DNA from: Microthrixaceae bacterium
GTDB taxonomy: Bacteria; Actinomycetota; Acidimicrobiia; Acidimicrobiales; Microtrichaceae
Direction: 5' to 3'
Assembly: GCA_020637215.1 (NCBI GenBank)
Contig: JACJWI010000002.1
Span: forward strand, 62,001 to 126,000
Length of the DNA stretch: 64,000 nucleotides
Shown piece by piece: positions 38,458 through 47,073 of the stretch (the stretch's first letter is position 1; every line of letters starts with the position of its first letter). The translations under genes and the position numbers were made by a program. Under the pieces are notes generated by a model that searched no databases, had not been told where the DNA came from, and saw only the letters and a list, made by a program, of their open reading frames with translations.

Positions 38458-39936
38458 TCAGCTCCCCGACTCGACCGACTCGCCGGACGGGGAGTCGGGA
38501 CGCTCACGCTCGGGCGGCTCCGGGCGCAGAGTGGGGAAGAGGACCACGTCACGGATCGACGAGGTGCCCGACAGCAGCATGACGAGTCGGTCCATCCCGA
38601 TGCCGAGTCCAACCGTCGGCGGCAGGCCGTAGTCGAGGGCCCGGAGGTAGTCGGCGTCGACCGCCATCGCCTCGGCGTCGCCGGCGGCCTTGCGCGCGGC
38701 CTGGTCCTCGAAGCGGGACCGCTGGTCGTCGGGGTCGGTGAGCTCCGAGAACCCGTTGCACAGCTCGCGACCCACGACGATGGCCTCGAAGCGCTCGGTC
38801 AGCTCCGGGTCGTCGCGGTGGCGGCGCGACAGCGGCGAGACCTCGGCGGGGTAGTCGACGACGAAGGTGGGGTCCCACAGGGTCGCCTCGGTCGTCTTCT
38901 CGTACAGCTCGAGCAGCAGCTTGCCGGGACCGTAGGTGCGGTCGTGGGGGACGCCGTGTCGATCGCACAGCTCACGGAGCCGGTCCGGCGACGTGTGCAC
39001 CGACACGTCCTCGCCCACCCGCTCGGAGGTGAGCTCGGCCAGCGGAGCGCGACGCCACGGAGCCGACAGGTCGACCGGGCGGTCGTCGAAGGTGACGGTG
39101 GTCGATCCGGTCAGCTCGAGCGCCAGGTGCGCGACCAGCTCTTCGGTGAGCGCCATGTGGGTGTGGTAGTCGCCGTAGGCCTCGTAGGCCTCGAGCATCG
39201 TGAACTCGGGGTTGTGACGGTTGGAGATGCCCTCGTTGCGGAACACCCGGGCGATCTCGAACACCTTCTCGAAGCCGCCGACCACCAGGCGCTTCAGGTA
39301 CAGCTCCGGAGCGATGCGCAGGTACAGCTCCAGGTCGAGCGCGTTGTGGTGGGTGGTGAACGGCTCGGCCAGGGCTCCGCCGGGGACCGGGTGGAACACC
39401 GGCGTCTCCACCTCCAGGTACCCGCGGGCCTCGAGGAAGCGGCGCGTCTCGGACAGGATCCGGGAGCGCATCTCGAACGTGCGCCGGGACTCCTCGGTGA
39501 CCCACAGGTCGACGTAGCGCTGCCGGTAGCGGGTGTCGGTGTCGCTGATGCCGTGCCACTTGTCGGGGAACGAGCGTCGGGCGGGAGCGAGCAGCACCCA
39601 CTCGTCGACGCGGACCGACAGCTCACCGCGACGGGTGGTCATGACCTCTCCGGTGACCCCGATCCAGTCGCCGAGGTGCAGCTCCCCGAAGCGCTCGAAG
39701 TCCGGGGTCGTCGCCGCGGGAGCGAACAGCTGGATCCGACCGGTGCGGTCCGCCAGCGTGCCGAAGGCCAACTTGCCCTGCACGCGGCGCAGCATGAGCC
39801 GCCCGGCGATGGTCACCCGCTCGCCGGTCTCGGTGCCCGGCTCGAGGTCGGGGTGTTCCGCCACGATCGACGCTGCGGTGGCGTCGGGAGCGAACGTGTA
39901 CGGCTGGTCCCAGTCGGCCAGACGGTGGTCGGTCAC
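38458..39936 (-). CDS. lysS: Lysyl-tRNA synthetase, class II
   Basis: A 492-residue enzyme that charges tRNA-Lys. The OB-fold anticodon domain covers ~45-140 ('VTIAGRLMLRRVQGKLAFGTL'). Class II motif 2 is 'FRNEGISNRHNPEFTMLEAY' and motif 3 'GLGIGMDRLVML'. The C-terminal ~20 residues are Pro/Glu-rich. Start GTG 39936 overlaps the coaX stop by 4 bp. Confidence 0.97.
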   Translation of the reverse strand: MTDHRLADWDQPYTFAPDATAASIVAEHPDLEPGTETGERVTIAGRLMLRRVQGKLAFGTLADRTGRIQLFAPAATTPDFERFGELHLGDWIGVTGEVMTTRRGELSVRVDEWVLLAPARRSFPDKWHGISDTDTRYRQRYVDLWVTEESRRTFEMRSRILSETRRFLEARGYLEVETPVFHPVPGGALAEPFTTHHNALDLELYLRIAPELYLKRLVVGGFEKVFEIARVFRNEGISNRHNPEFTMLEAYEAYGDYHTHMALTEELVAHLALELTGSTTVTFDDRPVDLSAPWRRAPLAELTSERVGEDVSVHTSPDRLRELCDRHGVPHDRTYGPGKLLLELYEKTTEATLWDPTFVVDYPAEVSPLSRRHRDDPELTERFEAIVVGRELCNGFSELTDPDDQRSRFEDQAARKAAGDAEAMAVDADYLRALDYGLPPTVGLGIGMDRLVMLLSGTSSIRDVVLFPTLRPEPPERERPDSPSGESVESGS

Positions 39937-40709
39937 TGGTTCTTCTCCCAGATGAGGCGGAGGCCGTGCAGCGTGAGCCAGGGCTCCTCGTGCTCGATCG
40001 AGGTGGTGACGGGAGCGATCAGGCCCGCCAGCCCGCCGGTGGCGACGATCGTGGAGTCACCGATGACGTCCTCGATGCGCTCGCACATGCCGTCGACGAG
40101 CGACGAGTAGCCGAAGACCGCTCCGGACTGGATCGACTCGACGGTGGTCCGACCGATCACGCTGCGGGGCGCGACCAGCTCCACCCGGCGCAGGGCGGCG
40201 GCCCTCCCGAACAGGGCGTCCATGGAGATCTCGATCCCCGGCACGATGGCGCCGCCCATGTACTCGCCCTTGTCGGAGATGACGTCGAAGGTCGTCGCGG
40301 TGCCGAAGTCGACGACGATCGTCGGACCGCCGTACAGGTCGTAGGCCCCCACCGCGTTGGCGATCCGGTCCGCACCGACCTCACGGGGGTTCTCGTACAG
40401 CACCGGCATCCCCGTCTTGATGCCGGTTCCGAGGACGACCGGCTCGATGTCGAGGTACCGCTCGCACATCCGACGCAGCTCGAAGGTGATGCTGGGCACC
40501 CCCGAGGAGACCGCCACACCCAGCACGTCGGTGCGCAGGTCGAGGTCGCGGGTCTCGAGGAGCTGGCGCAGCAGGAGCCACAGCTCGTCGCTGGTCCGCT
40601 CCGCGTTGGTGGCCAGACGCCAGTGGTCGAGCAGCTCGTGGCTGCGGTCACCGGAGTCGTAGAGGCCGACGACGGTCTGGGTGTTGCCGGCGTCGATGAC
40701 GAGCAGCAC
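39933..40709 (-). CDS. coaX: Type III pantothenate kinase
   Basis: A 258-residue ASKHA kinase for the first step of CoA synthesis. 'VIDAGNTQTVVGLY' is the P-loop-like motif, 'PREVGADRIANAVGAYDLYG' binds pantothenate, and 'VVDFGTATTFDV' is the phosphate-2 motif. GTG 40709 is chosen because the fold begins there and AGGA lies 8 bp upstream; GTG 40814 would add a disordered N-terminus. Confidence 0.93.
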   Translation of the reverse strand: MLLVIDAGNTQTVVGLYDSGDRSHELLDHWRLATNAERTSDELWLLLRQLLETRDLDLRTDVLGVAVSSGVPSITFELRRMCERYLDIEPVVLGTGIKTGMPVLYENPREVGADRIANAVGAYDLYGGPTIVVDFGTATTFDVISDKGEYMGGAIVPGIEISMDALFGRAAALRRVELVAPRSVIGRTTVESIQSGAVFGYSSLVDGMCERIEDVIGDSTIVATGGLAGLIAPVTTSIEHEEPWLTLHGLRLIWEKNQ

Positions 40710-40868
40710 GTTCGGGGTCCTGTCTGTCTTCGCGGAGGGTCTGGCTTCGGGAGTTGTCTGCCGTGTGGGGCCGTCGGGTTCCGAGCCGGGGCCCAGTGGA
40801 CGGCGATCCGTCACAGGATGCCAGACGCACCGCGGTCCGCCGGCACCCGTTCCCCGTCCGGAGCCACC

Positions 40869-40979
40869 GCCGAACTTGTAGCTGAGCGGTCACGCCAGCG
40901 ACCAAGGGCTACAACAACGCCGGCGGCAGCCGAACTTGTAGCTGAGCGGTCACGCCAGCGACCGAGGGCTACAAGTTCG
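40869..40979. repeat. Tandem 46-bp repeat with hairpins between nadC and coaX
   Basis: Two copies, 40869-40914 and 40929-40974, differ at one base. In copy 2, CGAACTTGTAGC (40931-40942) pairs with GCTACAAGTTCG (40968-40979), with an inner CGGTC/GACCG stem; copy 1 keeps only a 7-bp outer stem. It is probably a terminator or attenuator following nadC that has been duplicated. Confidence 0.8.
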
Positions 40980-40997
40980 AGGAGGGGCGGGGAGCGG

Positions 40998-41876
40998 TCA
41001 GGCCAGGTCGAGGCCCAGGTCGAGGGTCGGGGCCGATTTGGTGATCCGACCGACCGAGATCATGTCCACCCCGGTCGCGGCGTACTCGCCGATCGTGTCG
41101 AGGGTGACGTCACCGGACACCTCGAGCAGGGTGCGGCGCACCGCGCCGCCCTGGCGGACCTGGGCCGCGGCGACGCAGGCCCGGACCTCGGCCGGGCTCA
41201 TGTTGTCCAGCAGGATCGAGTCCGCTCCGGCATCGAGGGCCTCGACGCACTGATCCAGCGAGTCGCACTCGACGTGCACCGTGCGGCCGGGCCAGCGGTC
41301 CCGGGCCACGGCCACCGCCTCGGCGATGCCCACGCCACCCAGGTGGTTGTCCTTGATCAGCATCCAGTCCGACAGGTTCCCGCGGTGGTTGCGACCACCG
41401 CCGGCGCGCACCGCCGCCTTGGACAGCGACCGCAGCCCCGGGATGGTCTTGCGGGTATCCCAGACCCGGGCGTCGCCGCCGGCCGCGGCCGCGTCGACGT
41501 AGGCGGCGGTGAGCGTCGCGATCCCCGACAGGAAGCCCAGGAAGTTCAAGGCGGTGCGCTCGCCGGTGAGGATCGACCGGAACGGTCCTCGCACGACGCC
41601 GAACACCTCGCCGGCCGACAGCCGGGCCCCGTCGTCGCGCACCCAGTCGACCTCGACGGCTGCGTCGAGCTGGGCGAAGGTCTCCGTGGCGCACGCGGTC
41701 CCGGCGAGCACGCCGTCGGTGCGGGCGACGAAGCGGGCCTCTCCCAACACCGGCGGCACCAGGGTCGCGGTCAGGTCGCCGAGCGGGGTGAGGTCCTCGT
41801 CCAGCGCCCGCCGCACGGCATCGACCACGTCGAGGGTGGGTGGTTGCAGGTAGCCGGGATCGACCTGGGAGCTCAT
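40998..41876 (-). CDS. nadC: Nicotinate-nucleotide pyrophosphorylase (carboxylating)
   Basis: A 292-residue enzyme that converts quinolinate and PRPP to nicotinate mononucleotide. 'WDTRKTIPGLRSLSKAAVRAGGGRNHR' (shown in part) contains the conserved Arg/Lys/His substrate residues, 'MLIKDNH' follows, and 'GADSILLDNM' and 'LEVSGDVT' close the barrel. ATG 41876 is chosen; GTG 41912 is possible. It lies 43 bp after nadB. Confidence 0.96.
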   Translation of the reverse strand: MSSQVDPGYLQPPTLDVVDAVRRALDEDLTPLGDLTATLVPPVLGEARFVARTDGVLAGTACATETFAQLDAAVEVDWVRDDGARLSAGEVFGVVRGPFRSILTGERTALNFLGFLSGIATLTAAYVDAAAAGGDARVWDTRKTIPGLRSLSKAAVRAGGGRNHRGNLSDWMLIKDNHLGGVGIAEAVAVARDRWPGRTVHVECDSLDQCVEALDAGADSILLDNMSPAEVRACVAAAQVRQGGAVRRTLLEVSGDVTLDTIGEYAATGVDMISVGRITKSAPTLDLGLDLA

Positions 41877-41919
41877 GGCGAGAGCCTGCCCCGACCGGGG
41901 GGTCCCCGTCACGGTGGGC

Positions 41920-43557
41920 TCAGGTCCCGCCGACGACCAGCCGATGGCGCTGGGCGGGATCGGGCTCGGGGTGGTCGACGCGGGCGTGGGTGCCCCGCGA
42001 CTCGGTTCGTGCCCGTGCCGCCTCTACGAGCACCCGTCCGACCTCGACCAGGTTCAGCACCTCGGCGGTCGCCGTGTCGCCCGGCCGTTCCGGCAGCAGC
42101 ATCGACGCGTGGTCCAACAGGGACGCGCACCGCTCGAGCCCGTCACCACTTCGCACGACTCCCGCCCCGCTGGACATGGCGTGCTGGACCGCGGCCCGCA
42201 ACGCGACGGCGGAGAGTCCCTCCTCGACGCCGCCCCGAACGTCGCCGCGGTCCGATCCGCCCCGGCGATCGGGCGGGGCGGGGATCTCGAGCGGCAGTCC
42301 GACGATGTCGAGCGAGTCGTCGTCGGGCTCCCCGTCGGGGAAGCCGAGGACGCAGCGCATGGCACCCGTCGGGGTCGGTCCGTCCGCTCCCGCGGCGATG
42401 GCCTCGACGGCCCGCGGGCCGAACACCATGCCCTCGAGCAGCGAGTTCGACGCCAGGCGGTTGGCGCCGTGCACGCCGGTGCACGTGGTCTCTCCCGCCG
42501 CCCACAGTCCCGGCAGCGACGTGGCCCCCCTCAGGTCGGTGACGATCCCGCCGCACTGGTGGTGGGCGGCCGGCGCCACCGGCAGGAGGTCGACCGAGGC
42601 GTCGAGGCCGACCGCGGCCAGCGAGGCGGCGATGTTGGGGAAGCGGACGGCGAAGTGGTCGAGCCCCGTGGCATCGAGCCACACGTGGTCGGTGCCCTGC
42701 TCGTGCATCCTGGCCAGGATCGCCCGCGACACGACGTCCCGCGGCAGGAGCTCGTCGACGAACCGTTCGCCGTCACGGTCGCGCAGGACGGCGCCGTGTC
42801 CTCGCAACGCCTCTGACAGCAGCGCTCGGGGCATGGCCGGTAGAGCGAGGGCGGTGGGGTGGAACTGGAAGAACTCGAGGTCGGCCACCGCCACGCCGGA
42901 CCGAAGGGCCATCGCCACCCCGTCGCCGGTCGCCACCGGTGGGTTGGTGGTGACCTCGAACAGCTGGCCGGCGCCGCCGGTGGCGAGCAGTACGTGCCGG
43001 GCCCGGACCTCGGTCGGACCCGACGGACCGACCGCGGTGACGCCGACGCACCGGCCGCCCTCGACGAGCAGGTCGTGGGCGAAGGTGTGCTCGAGCAGGA
43101 CCGCGGCGGTGCTCCGCACGGCGTCGACGAGCGCTCGCTCGACCTCGGCGCCGGTGGCGGCACCGGCGTGGACGACCCGGGCGACGGAGTGGCCGCCTTC
43201 GCGGGCCAGGTCCAGGTCTCCTCGTTCGTCGCGGTCGAACTCCGCTCCGAGGCCGATCAGCTCCTCGACCCGACGCGGCCCCTCGTCGACCAGCACGCGC
43301 ACGGCGTCGAGGTCGCAGAGCCCGGCTCCGGCGGCCAGCGTGTCGGCCAGGTGCAGGTCGACCTCTTCGGCGTCGCCGCTCAACGCGGCGGCGACCCCGC
43401 CCTGGGCCCAGCGGGTCGTCGACTGCTCCAGCAGGCCCTTGGTCAGTACCCCGGTGTCCAGGCCGTGCTCGTTGCTCGCCCGGACGGCCGCCGACAGCCC
43501 GGCGACACCGCTGCCGAGGACGAGGAGGTCCAGCTCGCCGGTCGCGGGAGCGGTCAC
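41920..43557 (-). CDS. nadB: L-aspartate oxidase
   Basis: A 545-residue FAD enzyme that makes iminoaspartate. The FAD site is 'LVLGSGVAGLSAAV'; 'STRWAQGGVAAALS', 'FQFHPTALALP', 'RDVVSRAIL' and 'HQCGGIVTDLRGAT' are the family's conserved blocks with the catalytic His/Arg. A segment of about 20 residues near 430 is rich in Asp/Gly. Start GTG 43557 overlaps the panC stop by 4 bp. Confidence 0.95.
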   Translation of the reverse strand: MTAPATGELDLLVLGSGVAGLSAAVRASNEHGLDTGVLTKGLLEQSTTRWAQGGVAAALSGDAEEVDLHLADTLAAGAGLCDLDAVRVLVDEGPRRVEELIGLGAEFDRDERGDLDLAREGGHSVARVVHAGAATGAEVERALVDAVRSTAAVLLEHTFAHDLLVEGGRCVGVTAVGPSGPTEVRARHVLLATGGAGQLFEVTTNPPVATGDGVAMALRSGVAVADLEFFQFHPTALALPAMPRALLSEALRGHGAVLRDRDGERFVDELLPRDVVSRAILARMHEQGTDHVWLDATGLDHFAVRFPNIAASLAAVGLDASVDLLPVAPAAHHQCGGIVTDLRGATSLPGLWAAGETTCTGVHGANRLASNSLLEGMVFGPRAVEAIAAGADGPTPTGAMRCVLGFPDGEPDDDSLDIVGLPLEIPAPPDRRGGSDRGDVRGGVEEGLSAVALRAAVQHAMSSGAGVVRSGDGLERCASLLDHASMLLPERPGDTATAEVLNLVEVGRVLVEAARARTESRGTHARVDHPEPDPAQRHRLVVGGT

Positions 43558-44456
43558 GGTCGCCGGGGTCCGGGATCGGTGTCGGTGCTCGAGGGAGTGA
43601 CGCCGACGTTGTCGATCAGTCGTGCGCGGCCGAAGCGCACAGCGCCGAACAGTCGGGCGTCCTCGGTCGCGACGGTGAGTGGCTGGAGGGTGTCGCCGTG
43701 GGCGACCTCGACGTAGTCGAGTCGACCGAGGGGCGCGGCGTCGATCGTCTCGGCCATGAGCCGACGAACCGTCCCGGCGTCGGAGGTCCCCGCGAGGATC
43801 GCCTCGGCCCCGAGGCTCAGGGCCCGGTGCAGGACCGGAGCGACCGCACGCTCCTCGGCGCTCAGGTAGGCGTTGCGGCTCGACAGGGCCAGTCCGTCGG
43901 GTTCCCGGACGGTCGGGCAGCCGACGACGTCGACCGGGAACGACAGGTCGGCGGCCATTCGCCGCAGGATCGCGAGCTGCTGGAAGTCCTTCTCGCCGAA
44001 GTAGGCGCGGCACGGACCGACGAGGTTCCAGAGCTTGGCGACCACCGTGCACACACCCGCGAAGTGGGTCGGACGTGACGCCCCCTCCATCACCGCGGCG
44101 AGGCGCGGGACGGCCACCGTGGTCAGCACGGCCTCCCGGCCGTGCGGATACATCTCGACCTCGGTGGGGGCGAACATCACCGCGGCTCCTGCCGCCTCCG
44201 CCACGTCCCGGTCGCCGGCCGGGTCGCGGGGGTACGCGTCCAGATCCTCACCCGCGCCGAACTGCAGCGGGTTGACGAACACCGACACGACGACCACGTC
44301 GGTGTGCGCGGCCGCGGTCCGGATCAGCTCGGCATGACCTCGGTGCAACGAGCCCATGGTCGGGACGAAGCCGATCCGGTGACCCCGCGACCGCTCGGAG
44401 TCGAGTCGGTCCCGCAGCTCGACGCCCCTCACGACGGTGGCGATCACGGGCGGCAC
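43554..44456 (-). CDS. panC: Pantothenate synthetase
   Basis: A 300-residue ligase that joins pantoate and beta-alanine with ATP. 'VPTMGSLHRGHAELI' is the HxGH adenylation motif; 'VFVNPLQFGAGEDLDAYPR', 'TEVEMYPHG', 'GEKDFQQL' and 'LALSSRNAYLS' (KMSKS-like) follow. GTG 44456 has GGGAGG upstream. It heads the panC-nadB-nadC operon. Confidence 0.97.
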   Translation of the reverse strand: MPPVIATVVRGVELRDRLDSERSRGHRIGFVPTMGSLHRGHAELIRTAAAHTDVVVVSVFVNPLQFGAGEDLDAYPRDPAGDRDVAEAAGAAVMFAPTEVEMYPHGREAVLTTVAVPRLAAVMEGASRPTHFAGVCTVVAKLWNLVGPCRAYFGEKDFQQLAILRRMAADLSFPVDVVGCPTVREPDGLALSSRNAYLSAEERAVAPVLHRALSLGAEAILAGTSDAGTVRRLMAETIDAAPLGRLDYVEVAHGDTLQPLTVATEDARLFGAVRFGRARLIDNVGVTPSSTDTDPGPRRP

Positions 44457-44471
44457 GCTATCCCTCCCGGC

Positions 44472-44504
44472 AATAGTTGACTTATCCGCTCAACTATTAG
44501 TTGA
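44472..44504. promoter_or_regulatory. Inverted repeat in the panC/permease divergent promoter
   Basis: AATAGTTGA (44472-44480) and TCAACTATT (44490-44498) are perfect 9-bp arms with a 9-bp spacer, followed by a third half-site TTAGTTGA (44497-44504). This AT-rich block is unlike the surrounding DNA and resembles a TetR/LysR/GntR-type operator. Confidence 0.65.
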
Positions 44505-44558
44505 ATGCCCAGGCCCCGGTCGGGTCCTGCCGGGCCCACCTCGTCCCTTCGGAGCCGC

Positions 44559-45485
44559 ATGCCCGCCGATGTCTCCCCGCTGGTCATCGCCCTGGCCGGC
44601 CTCGGCGTCGGCGTGGTCGTCGGGCTGACCGGGATGGGCGGCGGCGCACTGCTGACCCCGATCCTGGTCCTGGGCTTCGGGATCGACCCGACCCGGGCCG
44701 TCGGCAGCGACCTGCTGGTATCGCTGGTCATGAAGCCGGTGGGGGGCGGGGTCCACCTGCGTCGAGGAACGGTGAACCTGCCGATCGTGGGGTGGCTGTC
44801 GGCCGGCTCGGTCCCCTCGGCGTTCCTGGCGGTGTGGGTGATGAGCAGCGTCTTCGGTGACGATCTGGACGACGTGATCCAGTACGCCGTGGGCGCCGCC
44901 CTGCTCCTGGCGTCGCTCGGTCTCGTCGCCAAGGGGGCGTTCGCCTCCCGGGTCGGTGGGTCCGAGGACGATCTGGCGCACACGGCGGTCCGTCCGCTGC
45001 CCACGCTCCTGGTCGGCGTCTTCGGTGGGATGGCCGTCGGCATCACGTCGGTCGGATCCGGCTCGCTCATGGTTCCGCTGCTGCTGATGCTCTACCCGCT
45101 GTTGACCTCCAACCAGCTCGTCGGCACCGACCTGGTCCAGGCCGTTCCGCTCGTCGCCGCGGCGACGCTCGGCCACGCGGCGTTCGGAGAGGTGCAGCTG
45201 GACCTGACCGCGGCGCTCCTGGTGGGTGCGCTCCCGGGCGTGTGGATCGGGGCGCACATCAGCTCCCGAGCCCCCGACCACCTGATCCGACCTCTGCTGG
45301 CGGTCGTGCTGATCGTGTCGGGCCTGAAGATGCTCGGGGTCGGCTCTCTCGCGGTGGGCGTGATCGGACTGGTGCTCCTGGCCGGCGCCGTGGCGGTGAT
45401 ACTCCGCTCGAGCGCCGCGGCCGCTCAGAGGTCGGGGAGCTCCCGGCCGCACAGACGGGCCGCGGACCGAGCCAGGGCCTCGTAG
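44559..45485 (+). CDS. TauE/SafE-family sulfite/anion exporter
   Basis: A 308-residue membrane protein with about eight hydrophobic helices in two halves, each opening with a glycine-rich repeat ('GLTGMGGGALLTPILVLGFGIDP' in part, and 'GITSVGSGSLMVPLLL'). The family exports sulfite, sulfoacetate or related anions. ATG 44559 has GGAG upstream; ATG 44505 directly follows the operator and is less likely. The Ala/Arg-rich tail overlaps the convergent DUF2520 gene by 61 bp. Confidence 0.88.
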   Translation: MPADVSPLVIALAGLGVGVVVGLTGMGGGALLTPILVLGFGIDPTRAVGSDLLVSLVMKPVGGGVHLRRGTVNLPIVGWLSAGSVPSAFLAVWVMSSVFGDDLDDVIQYAVGAALLLASLGLVAKGAFASRVGGSEDDLAHTAVRPLPTLLVGVFGGMAVGITSVGSGSLMVPLLLMLYPLLTSNQLVGTDLVQAVPLVAAATLGHAAFGEVQLDLTAALLVGALPGVWIGAHISSRAPDHLIRPLLAVVLIVSGLKMLGVGSLAVGVIGLVLLAGAVAVILRSSAAAAQRSGSSRPHRRAADRARAS

Positions 45486-46156
45486 GCCGGGCGCTCCTCC
45501 GCCGGCAGGGCTGCCAGGTGCGCCGCCACCGTCGCCCAGTCGCCGCGGGAGACCGGGCCGGTCAGGGCGGCCGCCGGGCCCAGCTCGGCGACGTTGGCCA
45601 GGCTGCCGCGCGCCAGGTCCAGGTACGCGTCGAGCGGCACACCGACCGAGGCCGCGGTGCGTTCGACCTGACCGAGCAGCGCCACCAGGTGGTTCGACGC
45701 CATCGCCGCCGCGGCGTGGTAGGTCGCGCGATCGCGATCGGCGACCTCGACCACCCGCCCGTCGAGTGCACCGACCAGCTCGTCGACCCGATCCCGGCCT
45801 GGTGGATCGGCCGCGACACCGAACCACGCCCCGGCCAGCCGTTGCGCCCCCACCGCTGGCGACGGCAACGACACCAGCGGGTGGACCGACGCCCGGACCG
45901 GGTGCGGGTCGAGGACGTCGAGGGTGAGCGACCCCGCGCAGTGCACGACCACGCAGCTCGGGTTCGGTCGGATCGACGCCGCCACCTCGGCGACGGCACC
46001 GTCGGGTACGCACAGCAGCACGACGTCGACTCCGTCGGCCGCGGCCTCCAGGGGGACGCCACGCAACATCACCTCGGGCACCCAGCCGACCCCGCCCAGG
46101 GCCAGGGCGAAGGAACCTCCGGCCCGACCCGCGCCGACGATACGGATGGAGCCCAC
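45425..46156 (-). CDS. Rossmann-like and DUF2520-domain protein
   Basis: A 243-residue dehydrogenase-like protein. 'IRIVGAGRAGGSFALAL' is the NAD(P)-binding Rossmann motif, 'VLLCVPDGAVAEVA' the second strand, 'HCAGSL' follows, and the helical DUF2520 half contains 'YHAAAAMASNHLVALL'. Related proteins (PanG) have been reported as ketopantoate reductases; the position between panC and folK, with no panE in the window, makes that role attractive but unproved. Start GTG 46156, 17 bp after folK. Confidence 0.8.
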   Translation of the reverse strand: MGSIRIVGAGRAGGSFALALGGVGWVPEVMLRGVPLEAAADGVDVVLLCVPDGAVAEVAASIRPNPSCVVVHCAGSLTLDVLDPHPVRASVHPLVSLPSPAVGAQRLAGAWFGVAADPPGRDRVDELVGALDGRVVEVADRDRATYHAAAAMASNHLVALLGQVERTAASVGVPLDAYLDLARGSLANVAELGPAAALTGPVSRGDWATVAAHLAALPAEERPAYEALARSAARLCGRELPDL

Positions 46157-46173
46157 GGCCCGGCGTCCCGGCC

Positions 46174-46638
46174 TCAGAGGTCCTCGACCCGGGTGACGAC
46201 ACCGTCGGAGAGCTGCAGCTCCCTCTCGGTGACCAGGTCCGGGGCCAGGTCCCGCAACGGTGCCAGCACGAAGCGGCGATCCTTCCAGCGGGGGTGGGGC
46301 AGGGTGAGCGCCTCGTCGGCCATCGTGACACCGTCCATCCACAGGATGTCGACGTCGAGGGTGCGCGGCCCCCAGCGTTCGCCCCGCACCCGCTGGGCGT
46401 TGGCCTCGATGCGATGGCAGATCGACAGCAGCGCCCGGGGGGCGATCGGCGTGTGCAGCTCGACCACCAGGTTCAGGTAGGGCCCCTGCCCGCCCGGCCC
46501 GCCGACCGGTTCGGTCTCGTAGACCGGCGACACCGCGACGACGTCGGGGAGCGACTCGATCGCCTGGCTCAGGTGCTGGCGACGGTCGCCCAGGTTGGAG
46601 CCGAGGGAGAGGAAGGTGCGGACCGCAGGAGTGCTCAC
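46174..46638 (-). CDS. folK: HPPK, 2-amino-4-hydroxy-6-hydroxymethyldihydropteridine pyrophosphokinase
   Basis: A 154-residue kinase of folate synthesis. 'FLSLGSNLGDR', 'SPVYETEPVGG', 'YLNLVVEL' and 'WGPRTLDVDILWM' (the RxxDxDI-like Mg-binding motif) and 'LPHPRWKDRRFVLAPL' are diagnostic. GTG 46638 overlaps the folB stop by 4 bp. Confidence 0.97.
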   Translation of the reverse strand: MSTPAVRTFLSLGSNLGDRRQHLSQAIESLPDVVAVSPVYETEPVGGPGGQGPYLNLVVELHTPIAPRALLSICHRIEANAQRVRGERWGPRTLDVDILWMDGVTMADEALTLPHPRWKDRRFVLAPLRDLAPDLVTERELQLSDGVVTRVEDL

Positions 46639-47054
46639 CGGGAGAACCCGATGGTCGAGGTCCTCGACCGGCGCTGGCGACGGATGCGCACTCCGCTGGT
46701 GGACAGGTCGTGCGGCACCGGCGGTCGCAGCTTGCGCACGCTCACCGTCACCGCGCCGATCCGGTCGTCACGATCGAGCACCGCGTCGGCGATCGATGCC
46801 GCCAGGCGCTCCAGCAGCTCCGGCCGTTCGGCTCCGGGACCCGCCACGGTCGCCACGACCACGTCGCACAGCTCGCCGTAGTCGACGCTGTCGGAGAGGT
46901 CGTCGGAGACCCCCGCCGCGGTCAGGTCGACATCGACGTCGAGGTCGATCTCGAGCGGTTGGGCCCGTTCGCGCTCCTCGGCCAGCACGCCGACGACGCC
47001 CACGACCCGCAGGCCGCGCAGCTCGATCGTGTCGCTCACGGGGTTGTCGGCCAC
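46635..47054 (-). CDS. folB: Dihydroneopterin aldolase
   Basis: A 139-residue aldolase. 'IELRGLRVVGVVGVLAEERERAQPLEIDLDVDVDL' (shown in parts: 'GVVGVLAEERE', 'QPLEIDLDVDVDL') and 'DSVDYGELCDVV' carry the catalytic Glu/Tyr; 'AVTVSVRKLRPP' supplies the Lys. GTG 47054 is annotated; GTG 47039 is an equal option. Confidence 0.93.
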   Translation of the reverse strand: MADNPVSDTIELRGLRVVGVVGVLAEERERAQPLEIDLDVDVDLTAAGVSDDLSDSVDYGELCDVVVATVAGPGAERPELLERLAASIADAVLDRDDRIGAVTVSVRKLRPPVPHDLSTSGVRIRRQRRSRTSTIGFSR

Positions 47055-47073
47055 GACGACGCGTCCGGTCCGC

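Noticed and set aside
40869..40979. Two direct repeats considered as a minimal CRISPR array
   Set aside because: Only two units with a 14-bp gap, each forming its own hairpin, and no cas gene.
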